Shown piece by piece: positions 48,866-57,865 of a stretch of DNA of 64,000 nucleotides (position 1 is its first letter; every line of letters begins with the position of its first letter). The position numbers were made by a program, and so were the translations under genes. Source of the DNA: JBFMDN01 sp040753915 (GTDB lineage: Bacteria > Desulfobacterota > Desulfomonilia > Desulfomonilales > Desulfomonilaceae); the NCBI GenBank assembly GCA_040753915.1, contig JBFMDN010000002.1:1-64000 (forward strand). The letters are read 5' to 3'. Below the pieces are notes generated by a model. The model was not told the DNA's origin. It worked only from the letters and a program-made list of their open reading frames with translations, and ran no database searches.

Positions 48866-48894
48866 TTGTGAAAAGAAAACTTTCGTGATAATAT
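48866..48894 (+). promoter_or_regulatory. Promoter of the RibD-like cluster
   Basis: TTGTGA (48866-48871), 17 bp, TAATAT (48889-48894) in a local AT-rich stretch, about 70 bp before the ATG at 48967. Confidence 0.5.
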
Positions 48895-48966
48895 TTTGCC
48901 CGACGGGTTGTCTGTCGCCGTCCGTGGCAGATAGTGCGGTAAACTTTTAATGCTGTTGTTGTGACC

Positions 48967-49683
48967 ATGGATTTCATTGAACCGTTTCTCAAGCGATCCG
49001 AAGAACATCGACTTCGGACAGGACGGCCTTTTGTCACCTTGAGTTATGCGCAGAGCCTGGATGGAAGCATCTCGGCGCAACCGGGGGAATCCCTTGCCTT
49101 AAGCTGCCGGCAGTCCCTCAAGCTTACGCACCGACTCAGAGCGGGTCACGATGCCATTCTCGTGGGTATCGGTACTGTCCTGTCGGACAATCCACGCCTA
49201 AATGTTCGGCTGGTTGACGGGGAGAGCCCGCGGCCCGTTATCGTGGACAGTAATCTCAGATTGCCATTGACATGCCGGCTGTTAACAGAGGGGACCAGAG
49301 AACCGTGGATCATGACGAGGCAGGAACCCGACCCACAACTCGTACGCGCGATTGAGCGTACGGGAGCACGTGTCCTTCCCATTATGTCGCGGTCCGAGCG
49401 AGGAGTGGATCTCGACAGGTTGCTGATCGAGCTTGCGCGGCGTCGCGTCAATAGCCTGATGGTCGAAGGAGGGGCTCGGATTATCACCAGTTTTCTGCTG
49501 GGAAGATTGGTCGATTATCTGGTGCTCACCGTTGCCCCCGTAATCGTTGGAGGATTGCGGGCAGTGAGTGACGCAGAGGAAACCTGTCGCGGCTGGCAGC
49601 TCTCACTTCGAAATCCAGGGCAACGCCGTCTCGGAGAAGACCTCATCGTGTGGGGTGGCCTGTCCGAAAGTGTGGCCCCATGA
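48967..49683 (+). CDS. RibD C-terminal-domain family reductase
   Basis: A 238-residue stand-alone member of the RibD_C/dihydrofolate reductase-like family. Motifs: RPFVTLSYAQSLDGSISAQP, HRLRAGHDAILVGIGTVLSD, NPRLNVRLV, RPVIVDSNLRLPL, SLMVEGGARIITSFL and VAPVIVGG. There is no deaminase domain, and no other riboflavin gene is near, so it is probably a pterin or pyrimidine reductase of another pathway. It heads a cluster with an MDR dehydrogenase, a pterin-synthase remnant, a glycosyltransferase and a methyltransferase. The ribosome site is weak. Confidence 0.85.
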   Translation: MDFIEPFLKRSEEHRLRTGRPFVTLSYAQSLDGSISAQPGESLALSCRQSLKLTHRLRAGHDAILVGIGTVLSDNPRLNVRLVDGESPRPVIVDSNLRLPLTCRLLTEGTREPWIMTRQEPDPQLVRAIERTGARVLPIMSRSERGVDLDRLLIELARRRVNSLMVEGGARIITSFLLGRLVDYLVLTVAPVIVGGLRAVSDAEETCRGWQLSLRNPGQRRLGEDLIVWGGLSESVAP

Positions 49684-49732
49684 TCCGGAGCACGCATAGC
49701 TATCACGTCTCGACAGGCATCCGGGGAGACGC

Positions 49733-50770
49733 ATGAAGAGACTTTCGCTGCGGTTCTCTGAGCCGTACCGGGTGGACGTCGTAGAAGAGAGCGTCGCCGC
49801 ACCCGCGGGAAATCAGGTGCTCGTCCGAACACTGGTTTCAGCCATAAGCCCCGGCACCGAGCTCCTTGTGTACAGGAATCAGTGGCCTCCGGATGTTCCC
49901 GTTGATGAAACCATTTCTTCCCTTACTGGATCATTCTCGTATCCTCTGACTTACGGCTATGCAGCCGTCGGCCGGGTCGAGGAAACAGGATGCCGTGAAA
50001 CAGCTCACTTGCTGGGAAAGATCGTGTTTTCCTTCAATCCCCATCAGAGCCGATTCCTTGTGGCTGCGGAAGAATTGATTCTTGTTCCTCCCTCCCTTTC
50101 ACCCGAAGAGGCGGTGTTTCTGCCTAATATGGAAACCGCGGTTTGCATGGTCATGGACGGAAGACCATCAATAGGAGAAGCTGTTCTCGTCTTCGGGCAG
50201 GGTATCGTGGGATTGCTGACGACGTCCCTTTTGGCGCGTTTCCCCCTCGCGTGTCTCATATCAGCGGATAGATTGCCCTTTCGTCGACAGACGTCCGTGG
50301 CTCAAGGAGCTACAGAGTCTTTCGATCCCTCGGATTCGCACTTTGCTGAAAATATCAGGGAAATCGTGGCCGCCAACGGGGCAACGGACGGGGCCGATCT
50401 CACGTACGAGCTTTCAGGGAGCCCCTCCGCCCTGGATACGGCCATCGCCGTCACCGGATTTTCCGGCCGAGTCGTAGTGGGCTCCTGGTATGGGAAGAAA
50501 ACGGTGAGCCTGAACCTGGGAGGCCGCTTCCACAGGGGTCGGATTCAGGTCATAAGTAGCCAGGTGAGCACTATCGCTCCCGAGCAGAGAGGTCGATGGA
50601 CCAAATCCAGACGACTGCAAACCGCCCTGAGGCTTCTGGAGCAGGTTCGGCCGGCGAAGCTCATCACGCATCGATTCTCTCTGCTCCAGGCAGCAGAAGC
50701 ATATGCGCTTCTCGATCAAAATCCTGAAACCGCAATACAGGTGATTTTTCATTACGAGGACGGCCAATGA
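49733..50770 (+). CDS. Zinc-type MDR (alcohol dehydrogenase-like) oxidoreductase
   Basis: A 345-residue medium-chain dehydrogenase/reductase. It shows the GroES-like N-terminal part (VRTLVSAISPGTELLVYRNQ, YPLTYGYAAVGRVEETG) and the Rossmann part (VLVFGQGIVGLLTTSLLARF, GADLTYELSGSPSALDTAI). The catalytic Cys of true alcohol dehydrogenases is replaced in ISPGTEL, as in BchC/threonine-dehydrogenase-like members that may not use zinc catalytically. It follows the RibD-like gene by 49 bp. Its stop overlaps the next ATG (ATGA). Substrate unknown. Confidence 0.85.
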   Translation: MKRLSLRFSEPYRVDVVEESVAAPAGNQVLVRTLVSAISPGTELLVYRNQWPPDVPVDETISSLTGSFSYPLTYGYAAVGRVEETGCRETAHLLGKIVFSFNPHQSRFLVAAEELILVPPSLSPEEAVFLPNMETAVCMVMDGRPSIGEAVLVFGQGIVGLLTTSLLARFPLACLISADRLPFRRQTSVAQGATESFDPSDSHFAENIREIVAANGATDGADLTYELSGSPSALDTAIAVTGFSGRVVVGSWYGKKTVSLNLGGRFHRGRIQVISSQVSTIAPEQRGRWTKSRRLQTALRLLEQVRPAKLITHRFSLLQAAEAYALLDQNPETAIQVIFHYEDGQ

Positions 50771-50949
50771 ACGATTGCGCAAGCAATTCCCGTGAATTGC
50801 AAGGCCTAAACGCGAGCGGAGAGCACTTTGGGCGGCCGACGTGCGAAGCCATGTTAAAGCGCATTCAGGCGCCGAACATGACCCCAGTTTCGGTGAGAGT
50901 CTGGGAGATCGAGATCGCCTGGGGCGCATATCGTCGAGATTGCGCGTGA
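50767..50949 (+). pseudogene. Truncated 6-pyruvoyl-tetrahydropterin synthase / QueD-like gene
   Basis: A 60-codon frame coupled at both ends: its ATG overlaps the dehydrogenase stop (ATGA) and its stop overlaps the glycosyltransferase GTG (GTGA). After about 13 residues it reads GLNASGEHFGRPTCEAMLKR then SVRVWEIEIAWGAYR, the C-terminus of the PTPS family (LN, PT-x-E, V-W-E-x-x-x-x-x-A-x-Y). The N-terminal two-thirds, with the zinc-binding histidines and HGHNY-type motif, is absent. The junctions imply an internal deletion in a once intact gene. The remaining peptide cannot be an active synthase. Confidence 0.6.
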
Positions 50950-52028
50950 AAATCGGGCTTGTCATCTACGGGAGCCTGGACACCGTTACCGGCGGGTTCG
51001 TGTACGACCGCAAGCTCGTGGAGCACTTGCGCTCGTGCGGTGACTCGGTCGAAGTGCTCTCAGTCCCGTGGCGAACGTACTCCAGACACCTCATGGACAA
51101 CCTATCAGGGAGTCTTTTCCGAACGCTGCAAGGAGCGCGGCTGGATCTCCTCCTGCAAGATGAGCTGAATCATCCATCCCTGTTCCTCCTGAACAGGCGC
51201 CTGCGTACCATTAGTTATCCCATCGTTTCCGTGGTTCACCACCTGCGCTGCAGCGAGCAGCGGCCTGCCTGGCAGAACCGGCTCTATTCGATCGTTGAGC
51301 GGCGCTATCTGGAAACAGTGGACGGCTTCGTGTTCAACAGCAACACTACGCACGATTCAGTTCGAAGTCTCATCGGAACAGAAAAGCCATCCGTCACGGT
51401 GTACCCTGGTAGACCACCCGGATCAGCCCAAATGACCCAGGAAGAAGTGGCGGCTCGGGCTATGGAAGACGGACCCCTGCGGATTCTTACCGTGGGCAAT
51501 CTCATCCCACGTAAGAACGTGCATACGTTGCTCGCGGGACTTGCGCGGCTTCCTGAGGACAGTTGGAGGCTCGAAGTGGTAGGGAGCCTCGAATCTGATC
51601 CCGAGTACGTCGCTCAGGTGAGGGCTCTCGTTGAATCGAACAATCTTTCCGGTCGCGTAAAGCTTCTCGGCACTATTACAGGCGAACAATTATCGGAACG
51701 CTACCGTTACAACCAATTTCTGGCAGCTCCTTCGACGTACGAAGGATTCGGTATTGTGTATTTGGAGGGAAAGTGTTACGGCTTGCCCGCTCTGGCCTCT
51801 ACTACTGGTGCAGCCCACGAGGTGGTTGCACACGAATCTGACGGGATCCTTGTCAATCCGTTCGATCCAGAGACTATGGCCGAACATATTCTTGCATTGC
51901 ACAGAGATCGCAATAGACTAATTCGAATGAGTCTGCACGCGCTGGAGCGGTATGAGTCTTATCCGACATGGGAGGCTGGCGCAGCACGTATTCGCAGTTT
52001 TCTTCAGGACATGGTGATTGGGCGATGA
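50946..52028 (+). CDS. Glycosyltransferase family 4 protein
   Basis: A 360-residue GT-B glycosyltransferase. N-terminal acceptor side: VKIGLVIYGSLDTVTGGFVY, QDELNHPSLFLLNRRL, and SVVHHLRCSEQRP. C-terminal donor side: LRILTVGNLIPRKNVHTLL and STYEGFGIVYLEGKCYGLPA, the GT4 E-x7-E region. The start is the GTG at 50946, overlapping the stop of the pterin-synthase remnant; the frame opens further up without protein-like sequence. It overlaps the methyltransferase by 4 nt. The acceptor is probably the product of the neighbouring reductases, which is inference. Confidence 0.88.
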   Translation: MKIGLVIYGSLDTVTGGFVYDRKLVEHLRSCGDSVEVLSVPWRTYSRHLMDNLSGSLFRTLQGARLDLLLQDELNHPSLFLLNRRLRTISYPIVSVVHHLRCSEQRPAWQNRLYSIVERRYLETVDGFVFNSNTTHDSVRSLIGTEKPSVTVYPGRPPGSAQMTQEEVAARAMEDGPLRILTVGNLIPRKNVHTLLAGLARLPEDSWRLEVVGSLESDPEYVAQVRALVESNNLSGRVKLLGTITGEQLSERYRYNQFLAAPSTYEGFGIVYLEGKCYGLPALASTTGAAHEVVAHESDGILVNPFDPETMAEHILALHRDRNRLIRMSLHALERYESYPTWEAGAARIRSFLQDMVIGR

Positions 52029-52954
52029 GCGATTTTACCGAACAAAACTTTGTCAGGTACCTCGCAGCGAAAAAGACCGTGGACGACAGAGCCCTGAACA
52101 GGTCTGTGTGGAATTCACTAAAACGAGAGATCCTCGACAGACCGTCTCAAGCCCCGCTCAAGGTTCTTGAGATTGGCGCCGGTATCGGAACCATGGTGGA
52201 GAGGGCTCTCGAGTGGGAGTTGTTCCACCACGCGGAGTACCTTGCTCTGGATGCGATGGAAGAAAATATCACTGCCGCGTCATCGCGAGTGCCTCTCACT
52301 GCGGAAAGTCTCGGCTACTCCGTCACCTCCGGCCGGAACGGTTTCCGATTCGAGAAAGAAGGCGCGGAAATTACCCTGAGTCTGACGGCAACCGATGTTT
52401 TCGACTTCGTCGACGAAGTGCGGGATGAAGACCGATGGGACCTTCTCGTTGCCAACGCGTTCCTCGACCTTGTGGACGTGCCATCCGCGCTTCCTCTGCT
52501 TCTGTCCCTGTTGAGGCCTGGTGGTTTGTTCTATTTCACCATCACCTTCGATGGGGCTACTATTCTTGAGCCGCATGTCGACCGAGAGCTCGATGCGCGG
52601 ATCGAATTTTTGTACCATCAGACCATGGACAGGCGAATAGCTCGAGGCAAGCGGTCGGGAGACAGCCGCACGGGGCGGCATTTCTTCGGCCACCTGAAAC
52701 GGCTTGGCGCTCGCTTGTTGGAAGCCGGTTCCTCCGATTGGGTGGTGTTTGCCGGGCCGGATGGGTACAGGGCTGATGAGAAGTTCTTCTTGCATTTCAT
52801 TGTCGACACTATCGCTTCCGCGGTAGGAGAGACTCGGGAGCTTGATCCAGTCGCATTGCGTGCGTGGGCCGAAGCCCGCCACGGCCAGATTGATGCGGGC
52901 GAGCTCGTGTACATTGCGCATCAAATGGATTTCCTTGGAATGACCTCACAATGA
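52025..52954 (+). CDS. Class I SAM-dependent methyltransferase
   Basis: A 309-residue protein with a Rossmann methyltransferase core: motif I VLEIGAGIGTMVERALEWEL, the acidic residue in YLALDAMEENITAA, WDLLVANAFLDLVDV (motif IV/post) and LLRPGGLFYFTITFDG. The C-terminal third (GRHFFGHLKRLGARLLEAGS, ADEKFFLHFIVDTIASA) is unlike small methyltransferases and may bind a large substrate. The ATG overlaps the glycosyltransferase stop by 4 nt, so the two are translated together. Confidence 0.87.
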   Translation: MSDFTEQNFVRYLAAKKTVDDRALNRSVWNSLKREILDRPSQAPLKVLEIGAGIGTMVERALEWELFHHAEYLALDAMEENITAASSRVPLTAESLGYSVTSGRNGFRFEKEGAEITLSLTATDVFDFVDEVRDEDRWDLLVANAFLDLVDVPSALPLLLSLLRPGGLFYFTITFDGATILEPHVDRELDARIEFLYHQTMDRRIARGKRSGDSRTGRHFFGHLKRLGARLLEAGSSDWVVFAGPDGYRADEKFFLHFIVDTIASAVGETRELDPVALRAWAEARHGQIDAGELVYIAHQMDFLGMTSQ

Positions 52955-52990
52955 AACGGTTGTTCGGGCCGCAAGTGAGGAGGTGAGCAC

Positions 52991-53782
52991 GTGGGCTTTG
53001 CAGGTGAGGCTTTGGAACGTTTCATCGAGAGCATGATCTTCTATCCCGATCCCATGGTGCTCCAGTCCCCTTCCGATTATGGGCTCCACTACGAGGACAT
53101 CCGATTCGAAGCCGAGGACGGAGTAACCCTTCACGGATGGATGGTGCCTGCCGACGGTTCCGAAGCGCTTCTGCTGTTCTGCCACGGCAACGCAGGGAAT
53201 ATTTCCCATCGGCTAGACAATATCGTGAGGCTCAACAGCATCGGCCTAGGCGTATTCATTTTCGACTACCGCGGATACGGGCACAGCGCTGGGCAGATCA
53301 GCGAGAAAGGATTCTATCGCGATTCAGACGCGGCTTATAAGATCGCCCGCTTATACGCTACCGAGCACGGGCTCAAGCTCGTGATCTTCGGACGATCTCT
53401 CGGGGGAATCGCAGCGGTCCACGTAGCTTCCGCCAACGAATGCTCCGGGGTTATCCTGGAATCCACCTTCACAAATCTCGCGGCCATGGCCAAATCCCAC
53501 TTCCATCTCCCTTTCGCGGACAGCCTCTTGGAAAAGCGGTTCAACGCGAAAGGCAGTATTTCGCGGGTAGGAGCTCCCCTCCTCTTCTTTCATGGCGATT
53601 GCGATGAAATAGTCCCGTACCGCTGCGGAGTGGAGTTGTACGAAGCTGCACCTGAGCCGAAGGAGTTTGTCACCCTCGCAGGAGCCACTCACAACGACAC
53701 GTACCTTGTTGGGGGAGCTGCGTATTTCGCTAAGATCAAGGCCTTTGTTGAGGGATTACCGAGCCGTACAGCCGCTCGCTAA
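52991..53782 (+). CDS. Alpha/beta hydrolase (serine aminopeptidase/BAAT-like)
   Basis: A 263-residue hydrolase. The oxyanion-hole strand is LLLFCHGNAGNISHRLDNIV, followed by VFIFDYRGYGHSAGQ. The nucleophile elbow is IFGRSLGGIAAVH (Ser), the acid lies in LLFFHGDCDEIVPY and the histidine in LAGATHNDTY. This matches the ABHD13/YqkD-type family of unknown substrate. The start is GTG with GGAGGTG in front. It is 36 bp after the methyltransferase, so it is likely part of the same transcript. Confidence 0.87.
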   Translation: MGFAGEALERFIESMIFYPDPMVLQSPSDYGLHYEDIRFEAEDGVTLHGWMVPADGSEALLLFCHGNAGNISHRLDNIVRLNSIGLGVFIFDYRGYGHSAGQISEKGFYRDSDAAYKIARLYATEHGLKLVIFGRSLGGIAAVHVASANECSGVILESTFTNLAAMAKSHFHLPFADSLLEKRFNAKGSISRVGAPLLFFHGDCDEIVPYRCGVELYEAAPEPKEFVTLAGATHNDTYLVGGAAYFAKIKAFVEGLPSRTAAR

Positions 53783-53799
53783 ACTTGTATGCAACGATC

Positions 53800-54030
53800 G
53801 GGTTGAAAGGCAAGTGGGACGGGCATCTGAAAGTGTCTCAAAAGCGGTCCGCGATAATGGTAGCACACCCCCTCACCCTGACGCTCTCCCCCGAAGCGGG
53901 GGCGAGGGGATACTTCCGGCTCCCTCTCCCTCTGGAAGAGGTTTGGGGCGAGGGTGCCTTCCCACGCATCGAAGCCCAATCGTGCTACGATGTTTGGTGT
54001 GTCCCGAGTTTTGAGACAGTTTCGTCTCGC
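53800..54030 (+). repeat. Dispersed repeat family A, copy 2
   Basis: Matches 122-300 read on the minus strand: GACGGGCATCTGAAAGTGTC, ACACCCCCTCACCCTGACGC, CCGGCTCCCTCTCCCTCTGG. The right part, GTCCCGAGTTTTGAGACAGT, resembles the flank of the tandem array near 1646. The interval 53783-54112 has no gene. Confidence 0.6.
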
Positions 54031-54112
54031 CCGTCAACATCAGACACGAGAAAGGGACACCATTATTGGCAATTGCTATGGGAGAAAATGCTGTCCCATC
54101 ACACGGCCATAG

Positions 54113-55621
54113 TTACAGTTCGTACAGTCGGCTATACTTTCTCTCCAGGTACTCGATCAGGTACCGGGGATTAGGCGACTCTCCGGTAACTTCGCGCACC
54201 AGTTCCCTCGGTAAGTAGCGGGATCCCTGGGAATGGATATTAACTCTCAGCCATCTCAAGAGGGCCTCAAAGTCACCGGCTTCGAACTGGACAGATAGAT
54301 CTCCCAGAACCGTCTGAGCTCGCTCCATGATCTGCGCCGCGTACAGGTTTCCAAGCGTATATGTGGGAAAGTACCCGATCGATCCGCCAGCCCAATGGAC
54401 GTCTTGCATTACACCGAACGCGTAATTCGGAGGGGCCAGTCCAAGATACTCCCTCATCTTCTCGTTCCAGGCTTCGGGCAGGTCTTCCACTTCCAGGTCT
54501 CCGCGGATTAGATGAACCTCGAGCTCGAACCGAATCAGCACGTGGAGATTGTAGGTCACCTCGTCCGCTTCTGTTCGGATGAGGCTCGGGGTCACCTCAT
54601 TGATGCTCCGATGGAAACTTTCCAGCGAAACGTCTTTCAACGCGGGAAAGACATTTCTCAACTTTGGATAAAAGTGTCTCCAGAAGGGAAACGACCGAGC
54701 GACGAAGTTCTCCCACAGCCGCGATTGTGACTCATTGACGCCCAGGGAGATTGGGTGACATATGGGGGTCCCCCAGTGCTCCACGGGGAGACCTTGATGG
54801 TAGAGTGCGTGACCGGCCTCATGAACCACAGCGAAGAATCCCTCACAGAACTGCGTCTCGCTGTAACGGGCTGTGATGCGCACATCTCCCGGACCCATGC
54901 CCTGAGTAAACGGATGCGCAGATTCATCGACGCGTCCGGCCTCCAGGTCATATCCGATCTGTTGGGCCACTTCAGTAGCGAATGCTTTCTGCGCGTGAAT
55001 GGGAAATACCGGGCCCTCAGCCAATGGCTCAACCCTAACGCGACTGGCTTTGATCCGTTCCATGAGGTCCACGAGTGACGAACGCAGTCGCGCAAAGAGG
55101 GATTCCAGGTTGCGTGCTGTCTCCCCTTGCTCGTAGTAGTCCAGGAGAGCATCGTACGGCTCGTTCTCGAACCCGAGGGCCTCGGCCTGTTCCCGCTTCA
55201 GGGCCACGAGTCGCTCCAGGTAAGGTTTGAACCCAATCCAGTCGTTCTTGGGCCGCGCTCTTTCCCACACACCACGGCCTTCGGACGCGACTCTTGCCAG
55301 CTCGGTGGCCAGACGCTGAGGTATCTTCACAGACCTGTCATACGAGCGTCTCCATTCCCGTATGTTCACCGCTTCCACCGAAAGTGGGTCCTGAGTGAGG
55401 TCCGTGCCTTCCACAGCGGCCAACCATTCGTCTATGACCGGATCGGTGGCCATCCTATGCAGGATCCCCGCCAGGGCAGACAACTGATTGGCTCTGTGCG
55501 GATGACCCTTCACCGGAATGTGCGTGCTCTGGTCCCAGTGCAGCAGCCCGACAGCGCCCGCAAGGTACGCGACTTCCTTACTATGAGCCACAAGTTTCCC
55601 GTACGCGTCCAATGGTGTCAC
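54113..55621 (-). CDS. M32 family metallocarboxypeptidase (carboxypeptidase Taq type)
   Basis: A 502-residue zinc carboxypeptidase removing C-terminal residues from peptides in the cytosol. It carries VHEAGHALYHQGLP (HExxH-type, here HEAGH), the M32 pattern HPFTQGMGPGDVRITARYSE, IGVNESQSR-like LGVNESQSRLWEN, and EADEVTYNLHVLIRFELEVH. The length is standard. The start is GTG with GAGGAG about 10 nt upstream. It follows the MBL-fold hydrolase by 13 bp on the same strand, so they are co-transcribed. Confidence 0.95.
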   Translation of the reverse strand: MTPLDAYGKLVAHSKEVAYLAGAVGLLHWDQSTHIPVKGHPHRANQLSALAGILHRMATDPVIDEWLAAVEGTDLTQDPLSVEAVNIREWRRSYDRSVKIPQRLATELARVASEGRGVWERARPKNDWIGFKPYLERLVALKREQAEALGFENEPYDALLDYYEQGETARNLESLFARLRSSLVDLMERIKASRVRVEPLAEGPVFPIHAQKAFATEVAQQIGYDLEAGRVDESAHPFTQGMGPGDVRITARYSETQFCEGFFAVVHEAGHALYHQGLPVEHWGTPICHPISLGVNESQSRLWENFVARSFPFWRHFYPKLRNVFPALKDVSLESFHRSINEVTPSLIRTEADEVTYNLHVLIRFELEVHLIRGDLEVEDLPEAWNEKMREYLGLAPPNYAFGVMQDVHWAGGSIGYFPTYTLGNLYAAQIMERAQTVLGDLSVQFEAGDFEALLRWLRVNIHSQGSRYLPRELVREVTGESPNPRYLIEYLERKYSRLYEL

Positions 55622-55634
55622 GATCGCTCACTCC

Positions 55635-56567
55635 TCAGGCCTCGGATTGCCTCGGTCCGTCTATGCATGAGGCCAAATGTCTGATCACTTGCCGCATGAC
55701 TCCTGTATAGATCTCCTCGGACAAGAAGTAATCGGGATTTTTCTGGAGGAAAGCAGCAGCGATCTCGTGCGCAGCAGCGTCTATGTCCTTTGTCCTGAGG
55801 TAAACCTCTTCCATCTGCGCCCTCTCTACGGCAGCGATCTCTATAGAGCGCTTCACGAACCGAGCCGCTTCTTCTCCGCACAGGTAGCCGTAGTGATCGG
55901 CGCAGAGATAGTCCACATCCAGGTCCTTCAACCGCGCAAGGCTGTCCTGATATTGTGTGTAGTTTGAGTTGCCACAACTGATTATCGTGTCCCCGAATGG
56001 TACGCCTCCTCCATCGGAAGGAAAGAGTGCCTTGATCTGAGGGACATAACCCGAGATCGAACAAGAAGAATGGCCGGGAGTCTCGATAATCATGACCTCC
56101 CGATCGCCCAGGCTGATGCGATCCCCCTCGGACACGCCTACTCCGGTGAGCTCTGGAAACCAATCGGATTCAAACGAGGCGAGCGCGTCCGCCATCTCCA
56201 TTCGTGCTGCCACCACCTTGCTGAACGCGTTTATCGTGTCTATGGTTTTGTCACGTCCCAAGATTTCCCATGCACGTTTCGACGCGTAAACCGTGACATC
56301 GGGATAGCGACGCTTGAAATATGGCACCACGCCCACGTGGTCGAAATGACAGTGCAGAATGAGTATTCCTGTCAGCCGGTCCCCGTTGAGACCGAATCGT
56401 TCCATTTGTTCAACCACTGACGGCACAATGTAACTCATGCCTCCACTGATCAGGAGAGCACGCTCGCTTCCTTCGAGCCAATAGATCCCGGATTCCGGAC
56501 GGCCGAGATACCAGAGTCCCTGGCAGAGCTCTCCGGGCCTGTCCGACCTGACGTTCTCGATCATCAT
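55635..56567 (-). CDS. MBL-fold metallohydrolase
   Basis: A 310-residue metallo-beta-lactamase-fold protein. The metal-site motif is ILHCHFDHVGVVPYF (HxHxDH), with ETPGHSSCSISGY for the next histidine, LFPSDGGGVPFGD for the bridging aspartate and LCADHYGYLCGEEAARF for the last histidine. The C-terminal 80 residues are helical (LRTKDIDAAAHEIAAAFLQ). AAAGGA precedes the ATG at 56567; the frame opens further up but has no protein-like sequence. A hydrolase acting on thioesters, lactones or similar is likely; the substrate is unknown. Confidence 0.88.
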   Translation of the reverse strand: MMIENVRSDRPGELCQGLWYLGRPESGIYWLEGSERALLISGGMSYIVPSVVEQMERFGLNGDRLTGILILHCHFDHVGVVPYFKRRYPDVTVYASKRAWEILGRDKTIDTINAFSKVVAARMEMADALASFESDWFPELTGVGVSEGDRISLGDREVMIIETPGHSSCSISGYVPQIKALFPSDGGGVPFGDTIISCGNSNYTQYQDSLARLKDLDVDYLCADHYGYLCGEEAARFVKRSIEIAAVERAQMEEVYLRTKDIDAAAHEIAAAFLQKNPDYFLSEEIYTGVMRQVIRHLASCIDGPRQSEA

Positions 56568-56681
56568 TGATTTCCTTTCGCACTCATCGTGTGGTATCTC
56601 CGCCACCGCACGGCAGCACCGATGAGTGACCGCCAGGATCACGATCCCCACCGGAGCGCATCAAAGGTGGTAGTTTGTCGT

Positions 56682-56908
56682 CATATACTCCCGCGCATTG
56701 AATACGCGTGGCAGTCATTGCAGTTGAAAGCCGATGAGCCTTCGGTGGTCGCCATATGGTCATGGTAGAGGTCGAGATTTCCTATCCGTGCCTGGGGAGT
56801 TCCTGGCTCATGGCCAACACGATAGTGGAGAGCGGCCGTTGCTTTCACGCTGTCGCTAATGACTCGGTCTGCTGATCAGGTTCCGACCTGTTCTTAATGC
56901 GCTCCACT
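56682..56908 (-). repeat. Dispersed repeat family E, copy 2 (~220 bp)
   Basis: Second copy of the element at 35631-35852, same orientation. On the minus strand the shared frame reads ATAALHYRVGHEPGTPQARI, then EGSSAFNCNDCHAYSMRG and stops at 56681-56683. It keeps a CNDCH sequence (the CxxCH haem-attachment pattern) that copy 1 has lost. Both copies have a stop just upstream of the frame and no good start codon. Like copy 1, it abuts the 3' end of a minus-strand gene. No other gene is seen in 56568-56923. Confidence 0.75.
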
Positions 56909-56923
56909 CTAGCAGGGCTTCGC

Positions 56924-57865
56924 CTACTGCACCTGTTCTCCAAACTGCCTCAGGGCTTCCCGCTTCCTCCGTTCCAATGCCTCGATTGCCTTTGCCCTCT
57001 CAAGAATCTGCTTCGCCCGCTTATATATGGGCGTGTCAACCATGCGGCCATCGAGGTTCACCGCAGCTCTTCCTTCTTCCAGTCCTTTCTCGAACGCGGT
57101 GACGGCCCGTTTGGCATGATCCACCTGCACGGGAGGCGGAGAAAACACACGGTTCAGGATGGGCACTTGGCTGGGATGGATGCAATAGGCGCCCTTGCAG
57201 CCCAGATTTCGCGCGCGAACGGCGGCATCCTCGAATCGTTCGAGGTCGCTGAATTCTCCGACAGAGCCCAAGATGCCGAGAGGAGTGATCCCTGCCGCAC
57301 CGCACGCAATCACGAGCATGGTCAGGGGCAAGAGCAACTCTTGACCTTCATCGGATGGTTCTATCCCTAGGCTGAAGCAGTAGTCATCTACTCCTATGCT
57401 CATGGATTCCGCGCGAGCTCCGACTGCCGCGATCTCACGCATGTTCAAGATGCCCAAAGGGCTCTCCACATGGAGCGCCAGTTTTATCGATCCCTCCTCC
57501 AAATCCCTTTCCCGCTCGAGGGTCAGAATCGCAACTTCCACGTTCTCCACCTGCTGGGGAGTGTCGACCTTGGGCAAGAAGATCGCGCGGACACCCGGCT
57601 GGACCGCTGCTTCCAGGTCAAGGTGAAGCAAAGGCTCTTCCGGGTTGACGCGAACCAGTACGTCCGCTCCTCCCCTCTTGACCGCCCGGATGGATTCTCT
57701 TATGAGATTGCGAGCTCGCTCCTTCTCGGTGACAGGCACCGAGTCTTCCAGATCCAGCACGATCGCGTCGGCACCCCGCAGATGCGCTTTCTCAACGAAT
57801 CGCGAATTGTGTGTCGGCAAGATCAGCATGGATCTCTGGATACGAATAGTCACGGACATCTCCAT
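56924..57865 (-). CDS. HpcH/HpaI aldolase / citrate lyase beta-subunit (CitE)-like protein
   Basis: A 313-residue TIM-barrel lyase of the CitE-like family acting on acyl-CoA esters such as malyl- or citramalyl-CoA. Motifs: SMLILPTHNSRFVEKAHLRG, AIVLDLEDSVPVTEKERARN, IFLPKVDTPQQVENVE, HVESPLGILNMREIAAV, MSIGVDDYCFSLG (metal-binding Asp) and GAYCIHPSQVPILNRVF. The start at 57865 is the first ATG in a protein-like part; a longer open frame exists. It stands alone, with no citrate lyase alpha or gamma subunits nearby, so a CoA-ester lyase role is likelier than citrate lyase. Confidence 0.88.
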   Translation of the reverse strand: MEMSVTIRIQRSMLILPTHNSRFVEKAHLRGADAIVLDLEDSVPVTEKERARNLIRESIRAVKRGGADVLVRVNPEEPLLHLDLEAAVQPGVRAIFLPKVDTPQQVENVEVAILTLERERDLEEGSIKLALHVESPLGILNMREIAAVGARAESMSIGVDDYCFSLGIEPSDEGQELLLPLTMLVIACGAAGITPLGILGSVGEFSDLERFEDAAVRARNLGCKGAYCIHPSQVPILNRVFSPPPVQVDHAKRAVTAFEKGLEEGRAAVNLDGRMVDTPIYKRAKQILERAKAIEALERRKREALRQFGEQVQ

